Assembly: GCF_022884085.1 (NCBI RefSeq)
Contig: NZ_JAGGCS010000012.1
Span: 62,001 to 126,000 of the forward strand
DNA length: 64,000 bases
Direction: 5' to 3'
Origin: Paenirhizobium cremeum
GTDB lineage: Bacteria; Pseudomonadota; Alphaproteobacteria; Rhizobiales; Rhizobiaceae
In this document: one piece after another, positions 25,745-35,950 of the stretch
Position numbering within the stretch: the first letter of the stretch is position 1
Layout of the letters: every line of letters begins with the position of its first letter
Program-made: the position numbers and the translations under genes
The notes under the pieces: model-generated
What the model was told of the DNA's origin: nothing
Seen by the model: only the letters and a program-made list of their open reading frames with translations
The model's database searches: none

Positions 25745-26350
25745 TTGTCAGAAAGCATGCCGACGCCGCCGACCGGCGAAGCGCGCATTATCATCGAAAC
25801 CGGACTTGACCGGCGCATCGCCGAGATCATCGAACCGGTGCTCGTCGCCATGGGCTACAAGCTTGTTCGCGTCAGGCTCATGAACCAGAACGGGCTGACG
25901 CTGCAGGTCATGGCCGAGAAGAACGACGGAACGATGACCGTCGAGGACTGCGAAGAGGTTTCAATGGCGATTTCGCCGGTCCTCGATGTCGAGGATCCGG
26001 TTGACAAGGCCTATCATCTTGAGGTGTCCTCACCAGGTATCGACCGCCCGATGGTCCGCAGATCGGACTTCGAGCGCTGGATCGGCCATCTGCTGAAGTG
26101 CGAGACCTCGATCCTGATCGACAATCGCAAGCGTTTCCGAGGCAAGATCACCGAAGTCGATGCGGAAGGCTTCACCATCGAGCGCGACCAGGTCGCCTAT
26201 GGTGAGCAGCCGCGCGTGACGGTGCCGTTCAATGCGCTAGCGGAAGCCAAGCTGATCCTGACCGACGATTTGATCCGCGATGCGCTGAGGGCAGACAAGC
26301 TCGCCAAGGCGCAGGCCGCGAACCAGAACGAAGAAGACAACGACGCATAA
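25745..26350 (+). CDS. rimP: Ribosome maturation factor RimP
   Basis: Cytosolic factor needed for maturation of the 30S subunit. About 201 aa, slightly longer than E. coli RimP. The N-terminal domain contains [20 protein letters not shown] and the [14 protein letters not shown] segment; [19 protein letters not shown] is the family signature, and the C-terminal SH3-like domain follows. The acidic end (NQNEEDNDA) is usual in rhizobia. I chose the TTG at 25745 because AGGAG lies eight bases upstream; an ATG at 25757 and a GTG at 25736 are alternatives. It is first in the rimP-nusA-ylxR-infB unit, behind a leader with a terminator-like hairpin. Confidence 0.94.
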   Translation: MSESMPTPPTGEARIIIETGLDRRIAEIIEPVLVAMGYKLVRVRLMNQNGLTLQVMAEKNDGTMTVEDCEEVSMAISPVLDVEDPVDKAYHLEVSSPGIDRPMVRRSDFERWIGHLLKCETSILIDNRKRFRGKITEVDAEGFTIERDQVAYGEQPRVTVPFNALAEAKLILTDDLIRDALRADKLAKAQAANQNEEDNDA

Positions 26351-26409
26351 ACGTTTGACCAACCGCCGCGAGGGCAAGCGCCCCGGCAGGAAGACGGAGA
26401 CCTAAGACA

Positions 26410-28017
26410 ATGGCAGTCAGTGCTAACCGGCTCGAGCTCTTGCAGATCGCGGATGCGGTCGCCCGCGAGAAGGTCATCGACCGCGAAATCGTTCTCGCCG
26501 CAATGGCCGACGCGATCCAGAAGGCTGCCCGCTCGCGTTACGGCACCGAGACCAACATCCGCGCCGACATCAATTCCAAGACCGGCGAAATCCGCCTGCA
26601 GCGCCTTCTCGAAGTGGTCGACAAGGTCGAGGATTATTCGACGCAGATCGCGATCGAGCTCGCCCGCGACCGCAACCCCGACGCCAAGCTTGGCGACTTC
26701 ATCGCCGACCCGCTGCCGCCGATGGATTTCGGCCGTATCGCCGCACAGTCCGCCAAGCAGGTCATCGTGCAGAAGGTGCGCGAGGCCGAGCGCGACCGCC
26801 AGTATGACGAATTCAAGGATCGTATCGGCGAGATCGTCAACGGCACCGTCAAGCGCGTCGAGTACGGCAATGTGATCGTCGATCTCGGTCGCGGCGAAGG
26901 CATTATCCGCCGCGACGAGATGATCCCGCGCGAAGCTTTCCGCTACGGCGACCGCGTCCGCGCCTATGTCTATGACGTGCGTCGTGAACAGCGTGGTCCG
27001 CAGATCTTCCTGTCACGCACCCATCCGCAGTTCATGGTGAAGCTCTTCACCATGGAAGTTCCGGAAATCTACGACGGCATCATCCAGATCAAGTCGGTCG
27101 CCCGCGACCCGGGCTCGCGCGCCAAGATCGCCGTCATCTCGAACGATAGCTCGATCGATCCCGTCGGCGCCTGCGTCGGTATGCGCGGCAGCCGCGTTCA
27201 GGCCGTCGTCGGCGAACTGCAGGGCGAAAAGATCGATATCATTCCGTGGAGCCAGGATCCGGCGTCCTTCATCGTCAACGCCCTGCAGCCGGCGGAAGTC
27301 TCCAAGGTCGTTCTCGACGAGGATGCCGAACGCATCGAGGTCGTGGTTCCCGACGAGCAGTTGTCGCTGGCCATCGGCCGCCGCGGCCAGAACGTGCGCC
27401 TTGCATCGCAGCTTACCGGCTGGGACATCGACATCATGACGGAGCAGGAAGAATCCGAACGCCGCCAGAAGGAATTCAACGAGCGCACCAACCTGTTCAT
27501 GGACGCGCTCGATGTCGACGAGATGGTCGGCCAGGTGCTCGCCTCGGAAGGCTTCGCCCAGGTCGAGGAGCTCGCTTATGTCGATCTCGACGAAATCGCC
27601 TCGATCGACGGTTTCGACGAGGATACCGCCGGGGAAATCCAGACGCGCGCTCGCGAATACCTCGAAAAGATCGAGGCCGAGATGGACGCCAAGCGCAAGG
27701 AACTCGGCGTTTCCGACGACCTGCGCCAGATCGACGGCATGACTTCGCAGATGATGGTCGCCCTTGGCGAGGACGGCATCAAGACGATCGAGGACTTCGC
27801 GGGCTGCGCGGCTGACGATCTCGTTGGCTGGAGCGAACGCAAGGACGGCGAGACGAAGAAGTTCGAAGGACTGTTCTCCAAGTTCGATGTTTCGCGCGCC
27901 GAAGCCGAGAACATGGTCGTTCAGGCACGCCTTGCCGCAGGCTGGATCACCGAGGAAGACCTCGCCGCCGAGGCCGCCGAAGAGGAAGTCGTCGAAGACG
28001 CGGAACAGGGCGAATGA
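26410..28017 (+). CDS. nusA: Transcription elongation/termination factor NusA
   Basis: Binds RNA polymerase and controls pausing, termination and antitermination. The 535-aa product shows the N-terminal polymerase-binding domain (about 1-130), the S1 domain ([20 protein letters not shown]) near residues 136-205, and tandem KH domains. These include [20 protein letters not shown] and [20 protein letters not shown]. Two C-terminal acidic helix-hairpin-helix repeats (about 360-520) precede an acidic end. The ATG at 26410 gives [20 protein letters not shown]. It lies 59 bases after rimP, and its stop overlaps the next gene by 4 bases (ATGA). Confidence 0.98.
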   Translation: MAVSANRLELLQIADAVAREKVIDREIVLAAMADAIQKAARSRYGTETNIRADINSKTGEIRLQRLLEVVDKVEDYSTQIAIELARDRNPDAKLGDFIADPLPPMDFGRIAAQSAKQVIVQKVREAERDRQYDEFKDRIGEIVNGTVKRVEYGNVIVDLGRGEGIIRRDEMIPREAFRYGDRVRAYVYDVRREQRGPQIFLSRTHPQFMVKLFTMEVPEIYDGIIQIKSVARDPGSRAKIAVISNDSSIDPVGACVGMRGSRVQAVVGELQGEKIDIIPWSQDPASFIVNALQPAEVSKVVLDEDAERIEVVVPDEQLSLAIGRRGQNVRLASQLTGWDIDIMTEQEESERRQKEFNERTNLFMDALDVDEMVGQVLASEGFAQVEELAYVDLDEIASIDGFDEDTAGEIQTRAREYLEKIEAEMDAKRKELGVSDDLRQIDGMTSQMMVALGEDGIKTIEDFAGCAADDLVGWSERKDGETKKFEGLFSKFDVSRAEAENMVVQARLAAGWITEEDLAAEAAEEEVVEDAEQGE

Positions 28018-28706
28018 CGAATGCCGGCGCGCCGGACGATCCGCCTGAGGAAGACGATTTCGAAGGCGTCGACGTGAACGGCCGCATGTGCATCGTGACG
28101 CGGCAGAGCGGGTCTACCGACACGCTCATCCGTTTCGTCAAGGCCCCGGACGGCACGATCGTCCCGGACCTGAAGCACCAGTTGCCGGGACGCGGCTGCT
28201 GGGTAACGGCAAGCCGCGAGGCAATAGACAAGGCGGTGGCGAAGAAGCTTTTCGCCCGCGCCCTCAAGGCGGATGTGAAAGCGGACGCCGCTCTCGGCCA
28301 GACGGTCGACCGGCTGCTGGTTGCCCAGCTTGCCGGCATGATGAACCTGGCGCGCAAGGCCGGTCAGTTCATCACCGGCTCCGCCAAGGTCGAGCTTGCG
28401 GTTCGCACCGGCGAGGCGCTGGCGGTGTTCCATTCGACGGATGCCGCCGCCGACGGAGTGAGAAAAATCGACCAGGCCCGCAAGGCCTGGCACCTCGGAA
28501 CGGGGACGGAGGCGGAGATTCCCGCTTTCCATCTGCTTTCCGGGGCGGAATTGGAAGAACTGATGGGTCAGAATGCGTTTATCCATGCCGCAGCGCTTGC
28601 AGGGCAGGCGGGTGAGGGTGTAGTGAAGCGCGCAAACCTGCTTGAACAGTACCGCACAGGCGGCCTGTCCCAGAAAAAGGATGTCGTTGACATGCCGAAG
28701 CAATGA
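28014..28706 (+). CDS. YlxR-L7Ae fusion RNA-binding protein
   Basis: A 230-aa protein joining two small RNA-binding modules usually encoded separately in Firmicutes. The N-terminal YlxR/DUF448 domain (about 24-95) has GRMCIVTRQSGSTDTLIRFV and LPGRGCWVTASREAIDKAV. The C-terminal L7Ae-like domain (about 100-190) includes LNLARKAGQFITGSAKVEL-type sequence. An acidic N-terminus precedes them. YlxR has been proposed as an RNase P or transcription modulator, while L7Ae-type proteins bind kink-turns. The fused form in the nusA-infB gap is standard in alphaproteobacteria. The start overlaps the nusA stop by 4 bases. Confidence 0.9.
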   Translation: MTNAGAPDDPPEEDDFEGVDVNGRMCIVTRQSGSTDTLIRFVKAPDGTIVPDLKHQLPGRGCWVTASREAIDKAVAKKLFARALKADVKADAALGQTVDRLLVAQLAGMMNLARKAGQFITGSAKVELAVRTGEALAVFHSTDAAADGVRKIDQARKAWHLGTGTEAEIPAFHLLSGAELEELMGQNAFIHAAALAGQAGEGVVKRANLLEQYRTGGLSQKKDVVDMPKQ

Positions 28707-28805
28707 CGCGGTCACCGGCTCTAGCCGGACGCTTTATCGGAATATACGAATTGAACGACGAGGTCTGATGCACCGCATCCGTCCTTGTGCAAGGAACGGA
28801 ACGGA

Positions 28806-31514
28806 ATGACCGACAACAAAGACGACAAGACACTCAGCGTATCGGGTAAGAAAACCCTCACCCTGAAACCCTCAGGCGTGACTCAGGGTACCGTGCGCCA
28901 GGATATGGGTCGCGGTCGAACCAAGGCCGTCGTGGTCGAAACGCGCAAGCGCCGCCCGACCCGTCCGGAAGACGAAAAGCAGGCCCCCGTGGTCACGCCC
29001 GTGCGTACGCCCGAAGCTCCGCCGGCACCGGCAGCACAGGCTCCGCGCCCGGCTCCTTCGCCGGTATCCCAGCAGCCTCGTGTTCACCAGCCCGCGCCGA
29101 GCAGCCATCAGCCGCCGCGTCCCCAGCCGCAGCAGCAGCCTTCGCGCGCGCAGGAACGTCCGCGCGGCAACGTTTTGCATGATCTTTCCGCCGGCGAAAT
29201 GGAAGCTCGTCGCCGCGCGCTGATGGAAGCGCAGGCCCGCGAGGTCGAGGAAGCCAAGCAGCGCGCCGCCGACGAAGCCCGTCGCAAGGCAGAGGAAGAA
29301 GCCCGCCGCAAGGCAGAGGCTGAAGAAGCCGCCCGCCGCGCGGCGGCACCCGAACCCGTAGAACCCGCTCCGGCGCCGACACCCGCTGCCGAGCCGGTGG
29401 CCCCGGCCCGGCCGCAGCCGGCCGCGGCGGCTCCGGCTGCGCCTGCGCCTGCGCGGCCCGCACCGTCTGCGACCCCGGCCCAGCCGCCGTTTGTCCGCAG
29501 CCGCAAGGACGAAGACGAAGATGATGATCGCGGCGCACCGCGCGGCGCGCCGGGTCGTGGCAAGGTTGCGGTTCCCGCTCCCGCAAAGGTTCCGGCTCGC
29601 CCCAAGGGCGAGGAAGACCGCCGCCGCGGCAAGCTGACCGTCACCACCGTCAGCGATGACGATGAAGGCGGTTCGCGCGGCCGTTCGCTCGCCTCCATGC
29701 GCCGCCGGCAGGAGAAATTCCGCCGCAGCCAGATGCAGGAGCCACGCGAGAAGATTTCCCGCGAAGTCGTTCTGCCCGAGACCATCACCATTCAGGAACT
29801 GTCGCAGCGCATGTCCGAACGCGCCGTCGACGTCATCAAGTTCCTGATGAAGGAAGGCCAGATGATGAAGCCGGGCGACGTCATCGACGCCGACCTTGCA
29901 GAACTCATCGCCGGTGAATTCGGCCATACCGTGAAGCGCGTCTCCGAATCCGACGTCGAGGAAGGCATCTTCAACGTCGCCGACGACGAAGGCGAAATGC
30001 TGCCGCGTCCGCCCGTCGTGACGATCATGGGTCACGTCGACCACGGCAAGACCTCGCTGCTCGACGCGATCCGCCACGCCAACGTCGTGGCCGGGGAAGC
30101 CGGCGGCATCACGCAGCATATCGGCGCCTATCAGGTCGAACAGAACGGTCAGAAGATCACCTTCATCGACACGCCTGGCCACGCTGCATTCACCGCGATG
30201 CGCGCACGTGGCGCGCAGGCCACCGACATCGCCATCCTCGTGGTAGCGGCCGACGACAGCGTCATGCCGCAGACGATCGAATCGATCAATCATGCGAAGG
30301 CTGCCGGCGTTCCGATCATCGTTGCGATCAACAAGATCGACAAGCCGACCGCCAATCCGCAGAAGGTTCGCACCGAACTGCTGCAGCATGAAGTGTTCGT
30401 CGAATCCATGGGCGGTGAAGTTCTCGACGTCGAGGTTTCGGCGAAGAACGGCACCAACCTCGACAAGCTGCTCGAGGCCATCCTGCTGCAGGCCGAAATC
30501 CTCGACCTCAAGGCCAATCCGAACCGCACGGCGGAAGGTACGGTCATCGAAGCCGAGCTCGACCGCGGTCGCGGCGCCGTTGCAACCGTTCTCGTGCAGA
30601 AGGGTACGCTCCGGCCCGGCCAGATCATCGTCGCCGGCGACCAGTGGGGCCGTGTTCGCGCCCTCGTCAACGACAAGGGCGATCACGTCAAGGAAGCCGG
30701 TCCGGCAACCCCGGTCGAGGTTCTCGGTCTTTCCGGCACGCCGGCAGCCGGCGACAAGTTCGCCGTCGTCGAGAACGAGGCCCGCGCCCGCGAAATTTCG
30801 GAGTACCGCCAGCGTCTCGCACGCGACAAGGCGGCTGCCCGCCAGTCCGGTTCGCGCGGCTCGCTCGAGCAGATGATGAACCAGCTGCAGACCTCCGGCG
30901 TGAAGGAATTCCCGCTGGTCATCAAGGGCGACGTGCAGGGTTCGATCGAAGCCATTGCCGGCGCACTCGAAAAGCTCGGCACCGACGAGGTTCGCGCCCG
31001 TATCGTCCACTCCGCCGTGGGTGGCGTGACGGAATCGGATATCTCGCTGGCCGAAGCCTCAAACGCAGCGATCATCGGCTTCAACGTCCGCGCCAACGCC
31101 CAGGCCCGCACGCTTGCGGAACGCCAGGGCATCGAGATCCGCTACTACAACATCATCTACGACCTGGTGGATGACGTTAAGGCGGCGATGTCGGGCCTGC
31201 TCTCGCCGGAACGGCGCGAGACCTTCCTCGGCAATGCCGAAATCCTGGAGGTCTTCAACATCACCAAGGTCGGCAAGGTCGCAGGCTGCCGCGTCACGGA
31301 AGGCAAGGTCGAGCGCGGTGCCGGTGTCCGCCTCATCCGCGACAACGTTGTCATCCACGAAGGCAAGCTCAAGACGCTCAAGCGCTTCAAGGATGAAGTC
31401 TCTGAAGTGCCGGTCGGTCAGGAATGCGGCATGGCCTTCGAGAATTACGAAGACATCCGCGCCGGCGACACGATCGAGTGCTTCCGCGTCGAGCATGTGA
31501 CGCGGACCCTCTGA
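28806..31514 (+). CDS. infB: Translation initiation factor IF-2
   Basis: GTPase that brings fMet-tRNA to the 30S subunit and promotes subunit joining. The 902-aa product starts with an IF2-associated segment ([19 protein letters not shown]) and a long low-complexity Pro/Ala/Arg region with an [23 protein letters not shown] helix (~130-330). The IF2_N domain follows. The G domain has G1 GHVDHGKTS near residue 409, G3 DTPGHAAF, and G4 NKID; the beta-barrel domains and C-terminal C2 fMet-tRNA site close the protein. I start at the ATG at 28806, though internal starts giving shorter forms are known in the family. A terminator hairpin follows. Confidence 0.98.
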   Translation: MTDNKDDKTLSVSGKKTLTLKPSGVTQGTVRQDMGRGRTKAVVVETRKRRPTRPEDEKQAPVVTPVRTPEAPPAPAAQAPRPAPSPVSQQPRVHQPAPSSHQPPRPQPQQQPSRAQERPRGNVLHDLSAGEMEARRRALMEAQAREVEEAKQRAADEARRKAEEEARRKAEAEEAARRAAAPEPVEPAPAPTPAAEPVAPARPQPAAAAPAAPAPARPAPSATPAQPPFVRSRKDEDEDDDRGAPRGAPGRGKVAVPAPAKVPARPKGEEDRRRGKLTVTTVSDDDEGGSRGRSLASMRRRQEKFRRSQMQEPREKISREVVLPETITIQELSQRMSERAVDVIKFLMKEGQMMKPGDVIDADLAELIAGEFGHTVKRVSESDVEEGIFNVADDEGEMLPRPPVVTIMGHVDHGKTSLLDAIRHANVVAGEAGGITQHIGAYQVEQNGQKITFIDTPGHAAFTAMRARGAQATDIAILVVAADDSVMPQTIESINHAKAAGVPIIVAINKIDKPTANPQKVRTELLQHEVFVESMGGEVLDVEVSAKNGTNLDKLLEAILLQAEILDLKANPNRTAEGTVIEAELDRGRGAVATVLVQKGTLRPGQIIVAGDQWGRVRALVNDKGDHVKEAGPATPVEVLGLSGTPAAGDKFAVVENEARAREISEYRQRLARDKAAARQSGSRGSLEQMMNQLQTSGVKEFPLVIKGDVQGSIEAIAGALEKLGTDEVRARIVHSAVGGVTESDISLAEASNAAIIGFNVRANAQARTLAERQGIEIRYYNIIYDLVDDVKAAMSGLLSPERRETFLGNAEILEVFNITKVGKVAGCRVTEGKVERGAGVRLIRDNVVIHEGKLKTLKRFKDEVSEVPVGQECGMAFENYEDIRAGDTIECFRVEHVTRTL

Positions 31515-31537
31515 TCGGATAGACTGGAACGATGAAC

Positions 31538-31574
31538 GGGCGCCGGATGGAAAGTCCGGCGCCCGCATCTTTTT
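31538..31574 (+). terminator. Hairpin terminator between infB and rbfA
   Basis: GGGCGCCGGA (31538-31547) pairs perfectly with TCCGGCGCCC (31555-31564) across a 7-base loop, followed by GCATCTTTTT. It lies 23 bases after the infB stop and only 12 bases before rbfA. It probably lowers read-through into rbfA-truB rather than fully separating them, since no clear promoter fits in the remaining space. Confidence 0.6.
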
Positions 31575-31586
31575 GGGGCGAGAACA

Positions 31587-31997
31587 ATGGCAACAAGACC
31601 CACATCATCAGCACCATCGCAGCGCATGCTGCGTGTCGGCGAACAGGTTCGCGCCGCGATCACCCAGGTGCTGCAGCGCGGCGAAGTGCGCGATCCGCTG
31701 ATCGAAAAGACGGTGATCTCGATTTCGGAAGTGCGCATGTCGCCGGACCTGAAGATTGCGACCGCCTATGTGACGCCACTCGGCGTCGCCGACCATCAGG
31801 CAATCATCGCAGCCTTGAACCACCATGCGAAATACATACGCGGCCGGCTCGGCCCGCAGCTCAGGCAGATGAAATACATGCCGGAAGTGCGGTTCCGCGA
31901 CGATACGAGCTTCGACAACTACCAGAAGATCAATGAGCTTTTGCGCTCTCCCGAAGTGAGCCGCGATCTCGGCCACACCGACGACGAACAAGAATAA
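31587..31997 (+). CDS. rbfA: 30S ribosome-binding factor RbfA
   Basis: A 136-aa KH-like protein that assists late 16S rRNA 5' end maturation and cold adaptation. Recognisable parts are [20 protein letters not shown], the [19 protein letters not shown] start of the fold, the [20 protein letters not shown] strand, and the [18 protein letters not shown] helix-strand with [17 protein letters not shown] at the end. The ATG at 31587 follows a GCGAGAAC weak ribosome site. truB starts 8 bases after its stop, so the pair is co-translated. Confidence 0.96.
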   Translation: MATRPTSSAPSQRMLRVGEQVRAAITQVLQRGEVRDPLIEKTVISISEVRMSPDLKIATAYVTPLGVADHQAIIAALNHHAKYIRGRLGPQLRQMKYMPEVRFRDDTSFDNYQKINELLRSPEVSRDLGHTDDEQE

Positions 31998-32005
31998 GGG
32001 CTCGA

Positions 32006-32935
32006 ATGTCCAAACCCCGCAAACCCAAGGGCCGTCCGGTTTCCGGCTGGCTGATCCTCGACAAGCCGGTCGATTTCGGCTCGACAGAAGCCGTCTCCAA
32101 GATCAAGTGGCTGTTCAACGCCCAGAAGGCAGGGCATGCCGGCACGCTCGATCCGCTCGCTTCCGGCATGCTGCCGATCGCGCTCGGCGACGCGACCAAA
32201 ACGGTTCCCTATGTGATGGACGGCCGCAAGATCTACGAATTCACGGTCACCTGGGGCGAAGAACGCTCGACGGATGACCTCGAGGGTGAAGTGACGCAAT
32301 CCTCGGAGGCTCGTCCGACGGAAGAGGCCATCCGTGCGTTGCTGCCGAAATATACCGGCGTGATTTCACAGGTTCCGCCGCAGTTCTCCGCGATCAAGAT
32401 CGCCGGAGAGCGCGCTTATGACCTTGCCCGCGATGGTGAGGCCGTGGAGATACCCTCGCGCGAGGTGGAAGTTTTCCGGCTGACCCTCATCAAATGCGAA
32501 ACCGACCGGGCCTGGTTCGAGGTCGAATGCGGCAAGGGGACCTATGTGCGCTCGCTCGCCCGCGATTTCGGTCGGGAACTCGGCTGCTACGGCCATATCT
32601 CGGAGCTTCGCCGCAGTTTCGTGGCGCCGTTTGCCGAGGAAACCATGGTGCCGCTCGCCGAGCTCGTTGCGCTCGAAAAGATCGAGGACCGGGACGAAAG
32701 GTTTGCTGCGCTCGATGCTTTTCTCATCGATACCGGCGAGGCACTGTCGGGGCTTCCCCATATCGTCATCACGGAAGACCAAGCATACCGCCTGCGCATG
32801 GGCAATCCGATCCTGCTGCGGGGTCGCAACGCACCGGTCAGCGAGGCTGATGCCTTTGCCACCGCCGGCGGTAAGTTGGTGGCGATCGGTGAGATCGGTG
32901 AAGGCGAATTCCGCCCGCGCCGCGTTTTCACTTGA
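32006..32935 (+). CDS. truB: tRNA pseudouridine(55) synthase TruB
   Basis: Makes pseudouridine at position 55 in the T loop of tRNAs. The 309-aa product has [20 protein letters not shown], the catalytic motif [20 protein letters not shown] with the nucleophile Asp, and [40 protein letters not shown] and a C-terminal PUA-like part (about 245-305, [14 protein letters not shown]) complete it. It follows rbfA by 8 bases. The 154-base gap to rpsO contains no gene; a TATAGG near 32982 could be a weak -10 for rpsO but no good -35 matches. Confidence 0.97.
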   Translation: MSKPRKPKGRPVSGWLILDKPVDFGSTEAVSKIKWLFNAQKAGHAGTLDPLASGMLPIALGDATKTVPYVMDGRKIYEFTVTWGEERSTDDLEGEVTQSSEARPTEEAIRALLPKYTGVISQVPPQFSAIKIAGERAYDLARDGEAVEIPSREVEVFRLTLIKCETDRAWFEVECGKGTYVRSLARDFGRELGCYGHISELRRSFVAPFAEETMVPLAELVALEKIEDRDERFAALDAFLIDTGEALSGLPHIVITEDQAYRLRMGNPILLRGRNAPVSEADAFATAGGKLVAIGEIGEGEFRPRRVFT

Positions 32936-33089
32936 ATCGGCAGCGAATCAAAGAAGGCTTTCATTTGCGAGCCGAATGAGCTATAGGCACGCCCAGCAGG
33001 GCGGCGTGCCGTCTGCTTTTCATGGCCGATGCTGGACGACATCCCGGCACCAGGCGACCCGTTTCTCCTATTCATAGAAAGGACATCCG

Positions 33090-33359
33090 ATGTCGATTAC
33101 CGCAGAGCGCAAGGCTGCACTCATCAAGGAATACGCAACCAAGGAAGGCGACACCGGTTCGCCGGAAGTTCAGGTTGCGATCCTGACCGAGCGCATCAAC
33201 AACCTCACCGAGCACTTCAAGGACCACAAGAAGGACAACCACTCCCGTCGTGGCCTCCTGACGCTCGTGTCGAGCCGCCGCTCGCTTCTTGACTACCTCA
33301 AGAAGAAGGACGAAGGCCGTTACAACAAGCTGATCTCCAGCCTGGGCATTCGCCGCTAA
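33090..33359 (+). CDS. rpsO: 30S ribosomal protein S15
   Basis: The primary 16S rRNA-binding protein S15, 89 aa, exact family length. It shows [20 protein letters not shown], the [20 protein letters not shown] helix, and the rRNA-contact stretch [20 protein letters not shown], ending SLGIRR. AGAAAGGA lies at 33076-33083 before the ATG. The rpsO-pnp order is conserved in many bacteria. A very strong hairpin follows the stop. Confidence 0.98.
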   Translation: MSITAERKAALIKEYATKEGDTGSPEVQVAILTERINNLTEHFKDHKKDNHSRRGLLTLVSSRRSLLDYLKKKDEGRYNKLISSLGIRR

Positions 33360-33365
33360 CAATTT

Positions 33366-33404
33366 CCGGCGGGCTTTCCTCGGGAAAGTCCGCCGGTTCC
33401 TTTT
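33366..33404 (+). terminator. Strong rpsO terminator or processing hairpin
   Basis: A 14-pair stem, CCGGCGGGCTTTCC (33366-33379) with GGAAAGTCCGCCGG (33383-33396), with a 3-base tip and a TTCCTTTT tail. In E. coli the rpsO-pnp junction has a terminator and an RNase III stem. This could be either. The rest of the 370-base gap (33360-33729) has several further short hairpins, for example AAGCCCGAGGGCTT and CCCGTTCGGG, but no supported gene. Confidence 0.7.
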
Positions 33405-33729
33405 CGGGAAGCTCCCGATGGTTCCGCAGAGGGCAAGACGCCCGGCAGGACCGAACGCATGGCAGGCCGGATGGGCCGGCGCTGCCAGAACCAACCGATG
33501 ACCTGTCATGGGGCAGGATTGCCGGACGCTTTCGCCAGATTGTGCTGGCGTCGCGGACAGAAGCCCGAGGGCTTCATGTGCCGCATGTCGGAGACATCGC
33601 CCCGAGCGGGGATGGCCGAAACGGAAGCTTCCCGCTGTCTTGCCCGTGATAAGTCACATTCCCACGGCCGCGCATGCCCGTTCGGGCAAAGGCTCCAACG
33701 CCCGCGGTCCCGTGGAAGAAGGACAAGAC

Positions 33730-35877
33730 ATGTTTGATATCCATAGCGTCGAAATCGAGTGGGCCGGTCGCCCGCTCAAGCTCGAAACCGGCAAGGTCGC
33801 CCGCCAGGCCGACGGCGCCGTCATCGCCACCTATGGCGAAACCGTAGTTCTCGCCACCGTCGTTTCCGCCAAGGCGCCGAAGCCGGGCCAGGATTTCTTC
33901 CCGCTCACCGTCAACTACCAGGAAAAGACCTATGCCGCCGGCAAGATCCCAGGCGGCTATTTCAAGCGCGAGGGACGTCCGAGCGAAAACGAAACCCTCG
34001 TTTCCCGCCTGATCGACCGTCCGATCCGTCCCCTCTTCCCGGAAGGCTACAAGAACGACACCCAGGTGGTCGTCACCGTCATCCAGCATGACCTCGAAAA
34101 CGACCCGGACATCCTGTCCATGGTCGCCACCTCGGCTGCTCTGACCCTTTCCGGCATTCCCTTCATGGGTCCGGTCGGCGGCGCCCGCGTCGGCTACATC
34201 AACGGCGAATACGTGCTGAACCCGCATCTCGACGAGATGGACGAGAGCTCGCTCGATCTCATCGTCGCCGGTACGCAGGATGCCGTCCTCATGGTCGAAT
34301 CCGAGGCCAAGGAGCTTCCGGAAGACATCATGCTCGGCGCCGTCATGTTCGGTCATCGCGGCTTCCAGCCGGTGATCGATGCGATCATCAAGCTCGCCGA
34401 GGTCGCCGCCAAGGAACCGCGCGAATTCGAGCCGGAAGATTACTCCGAACTTGAAGCCGAAATGCTGAAGATCGCCGAAGCTGAACTGCGCGATGCCTAC
34501 AAGATCACGCAGAAGGCCGAGCGCTACGCCGCCGTCGACGCCGTGAAGGCCAAGGTCAAGGAACACTTCGCACCCGCGGAAGGCGAGGAAGCCAAGTATT
34601 CGGCCGAGGAAATCGGTGCCGTCTTCAAGCATCTGCAGGCCAAGATCGTCCGCTGGAACATCCTCGACACCAAGAGCCGCATCGACGGCCGCGATCTCGA
34701 AACGGTCCGCCCGATCGTCGCAGAAGTCGGCACCCTGCCGCGCACTCACGGCTCGGCGCTCTTTACCCGCGGCGAAACCCAGGCGCTGGTCGTTGCGACG
34801 CTCGGTACCGGCGAGGACGAGCAGTATGTCGACTCGCTCACCGGCATGTACAAAGAAAACTTCATGCTGCACTACAACTTCCCGCCCTATTCGGTCGGTG
34901 AAACGGGCCGCATGGGTTCTCCGGGCCGCCGCGAAATCGGTCATGGCAAGCTCGCATGGCGCGCCATCCACCCGATGCTGCCGACGCCGGAACAGTTCCC
35001 CTACACGCTGCGCGTCGTCTCGGAAATCACCGAGTCCAACGGTTCCTCCTCGATGGCAACCGTCTGCGGCACCTCGCTGGCGCTGATGGATGCCGGTGTT
35101 CCGCTCGCCAAGCCGGTTGCAGGCATCGCGATGGGCCTGATCCTCGAAGGCGACCGCTTCGCCGTCCTCTCCGACATTCTCGGTGACGAGGACCACCTCG
35201 GCGACATGGACTTCAAGGTCGCGGGCACGGAAAGCGGCATCACCTCCCTGCAGATGGACATCAAGATCGCCGGTATCACCGAAGAGATCATGAAGGTGGC
35301 GCTCGACCAGGCCCAGGGCGGCCGCAAGCACATCCTCGGCGAGATGGCCAAGGCCATCACCGAAAGCCGTGGCCAGCTCGGCGAGTTCGCTCCGCGCATC
35401 GAAGTCATGAACATCCCGGTCGACAAGATCCGCGAAGTCATCGGCTCCGGCGGTAAGGTCATCCGCGAAATCGTCGAGAAGACCGGCGCCAAGATCAACA
35501 TCGAGGACGACGGCACCGTCAAGATCGCCTCTTCCTCGGGCAAGGAAATCGAAGCGGCCCGCAAGTGGATCCACTCCATCGTGGCCGAGCCGGAAGTCGG
35601 CGCCATCTATGAAGGCACGGTCGTCAAGACCGCCGACTTCGGCGCATTCGTCAACTTCTTCGGCTCGCGTGACGGCCTGGTTCACATCTCGCAACTCGCT
35701 TCCGAGCGGGTTGCAAAGACGCAGGATGTGGTCAAGGAAGGCGACAAGGTCTGGGTCAAGCTGATGGGCTTCGACGAACGCGGCAAGGTCCGCCTGTCCA
35801 TGAAGGCCGTCGACCAGGCGACCGGCAAGGAAATCGTCGCCGAGAAGAAGAAGGACGAGGGCGAAGCCGCCGAATAG
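33730..35877 (+). CDS. pnp: Polyribonucleotide nucleotidyltransferase (PNPase)
   Basis: Phosphate-dependent 3'-5' exoribonuclease and core degradosome enzyme. The 715-aa product has two RNase PH domains (about 1-210 and 310-545). The first opens [20 protein letters not shown]; the second includes [20 protein letters not shown] and a catalytic [19 protein letters not shown] segment. The KH domain reads [19 protein letters not shown], and the S1 domain is near 620-690. I start at the ATG at 33730, the conserved opening; a longer frame from 33508 has no family match. The long structured leader suggests post-transcriptional control, as for E. coli pnp. Confidence 0.98.
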   Translation: MFDIHSVEIEWAGRPLKLETGKVARQADGAVIATYGETVVLATVVSAKAPKPGQDFFPLTVNYQEKTYAAGKIPGGYFKREGRPSENETLVSRLIDRPIRPLFPEGYKNDTQVVVTVIQHDLENDPDILSMVATSAALTLSGIPFMGPVGGARVGYINGEYVLNPHLDEMDESSLDLIVAGTQDAVLMVESEAKELPEDIMLGAVMFGHRGFQPVIDAIIKLAEVAAKEPREFEPEDYSELEAEMLKIAEAELRDAYKITQKAERYAAVDAVKAKVKEHFAPAEGEEAKYSAEEIGAVFKHLQAKIVRWNILDTKSRIDGRDLETVRPIVAEVGTLPRTHGSALFTRGETQALVVATLGTGEDEQYVDSLTGMYKENFMLHYNFPPYSVGETGRMGSPGRREIGHGKLAWRAIHPMLPTPEQFPYTLRVVSEITESNGSSSMATVCGTSLALMDAGVPLAKPVAGIAMGLILEGDRFAVLSDILGDEDHLGDMDFKVAGTESGITSLQMDIKIAGITEEIMKVALDQAQGGRKHILGEMAKAITESRGQLGEFAPRIEVMNIPVDKIREVIGSGGKVIREIVEKTGAKINIEDDGTVKIASSSGKEIEAARKWIHSIVAEPEVGAIYEGTVVKTADFGAFVNFFGSRDGLVHISQLASERVAKTQDVVKEGDKVWVKLMGFDERGKVRLSMKAVDQATGKEIVAEKKKDEGEAAE

Positions 35878-35900
35878 GCGGCCCCTCACCTCTGCAACAA

Positions 35901-35928
35901 GGCGCGGAACCCTTTCCGCGCCTTTTTT
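35901..35928 (+). terminator. Intrinsic terminator after pnp
   Basis: GGCGCGGAA (35901-35909) pairs with TTCCGCGCC (35914-35922) across CCCT, followed by six T. A textbook terminator 24 bases after the pnp stop; rsmC begins 22 bases after the T-run. Confidence 0.88.
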
Positions 35929-35950
35929 ATATGCCTGAAGGACCATTTTC

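Noticed and set aside
28872..31010. Long open frame (712 codons) antisense to infB
   Set aside because: It lies wholly within infB, and the product is biased to Gly, Arg, Ala and Val as expected from reverse-complement high-GC codons. No motif.
33508..33729. N-terminal extension of pnp
   Set aside because: The extra 74 codons do not resemble PNPase. The family starts at [11 protein letters not shown] from the ATG at 33730.
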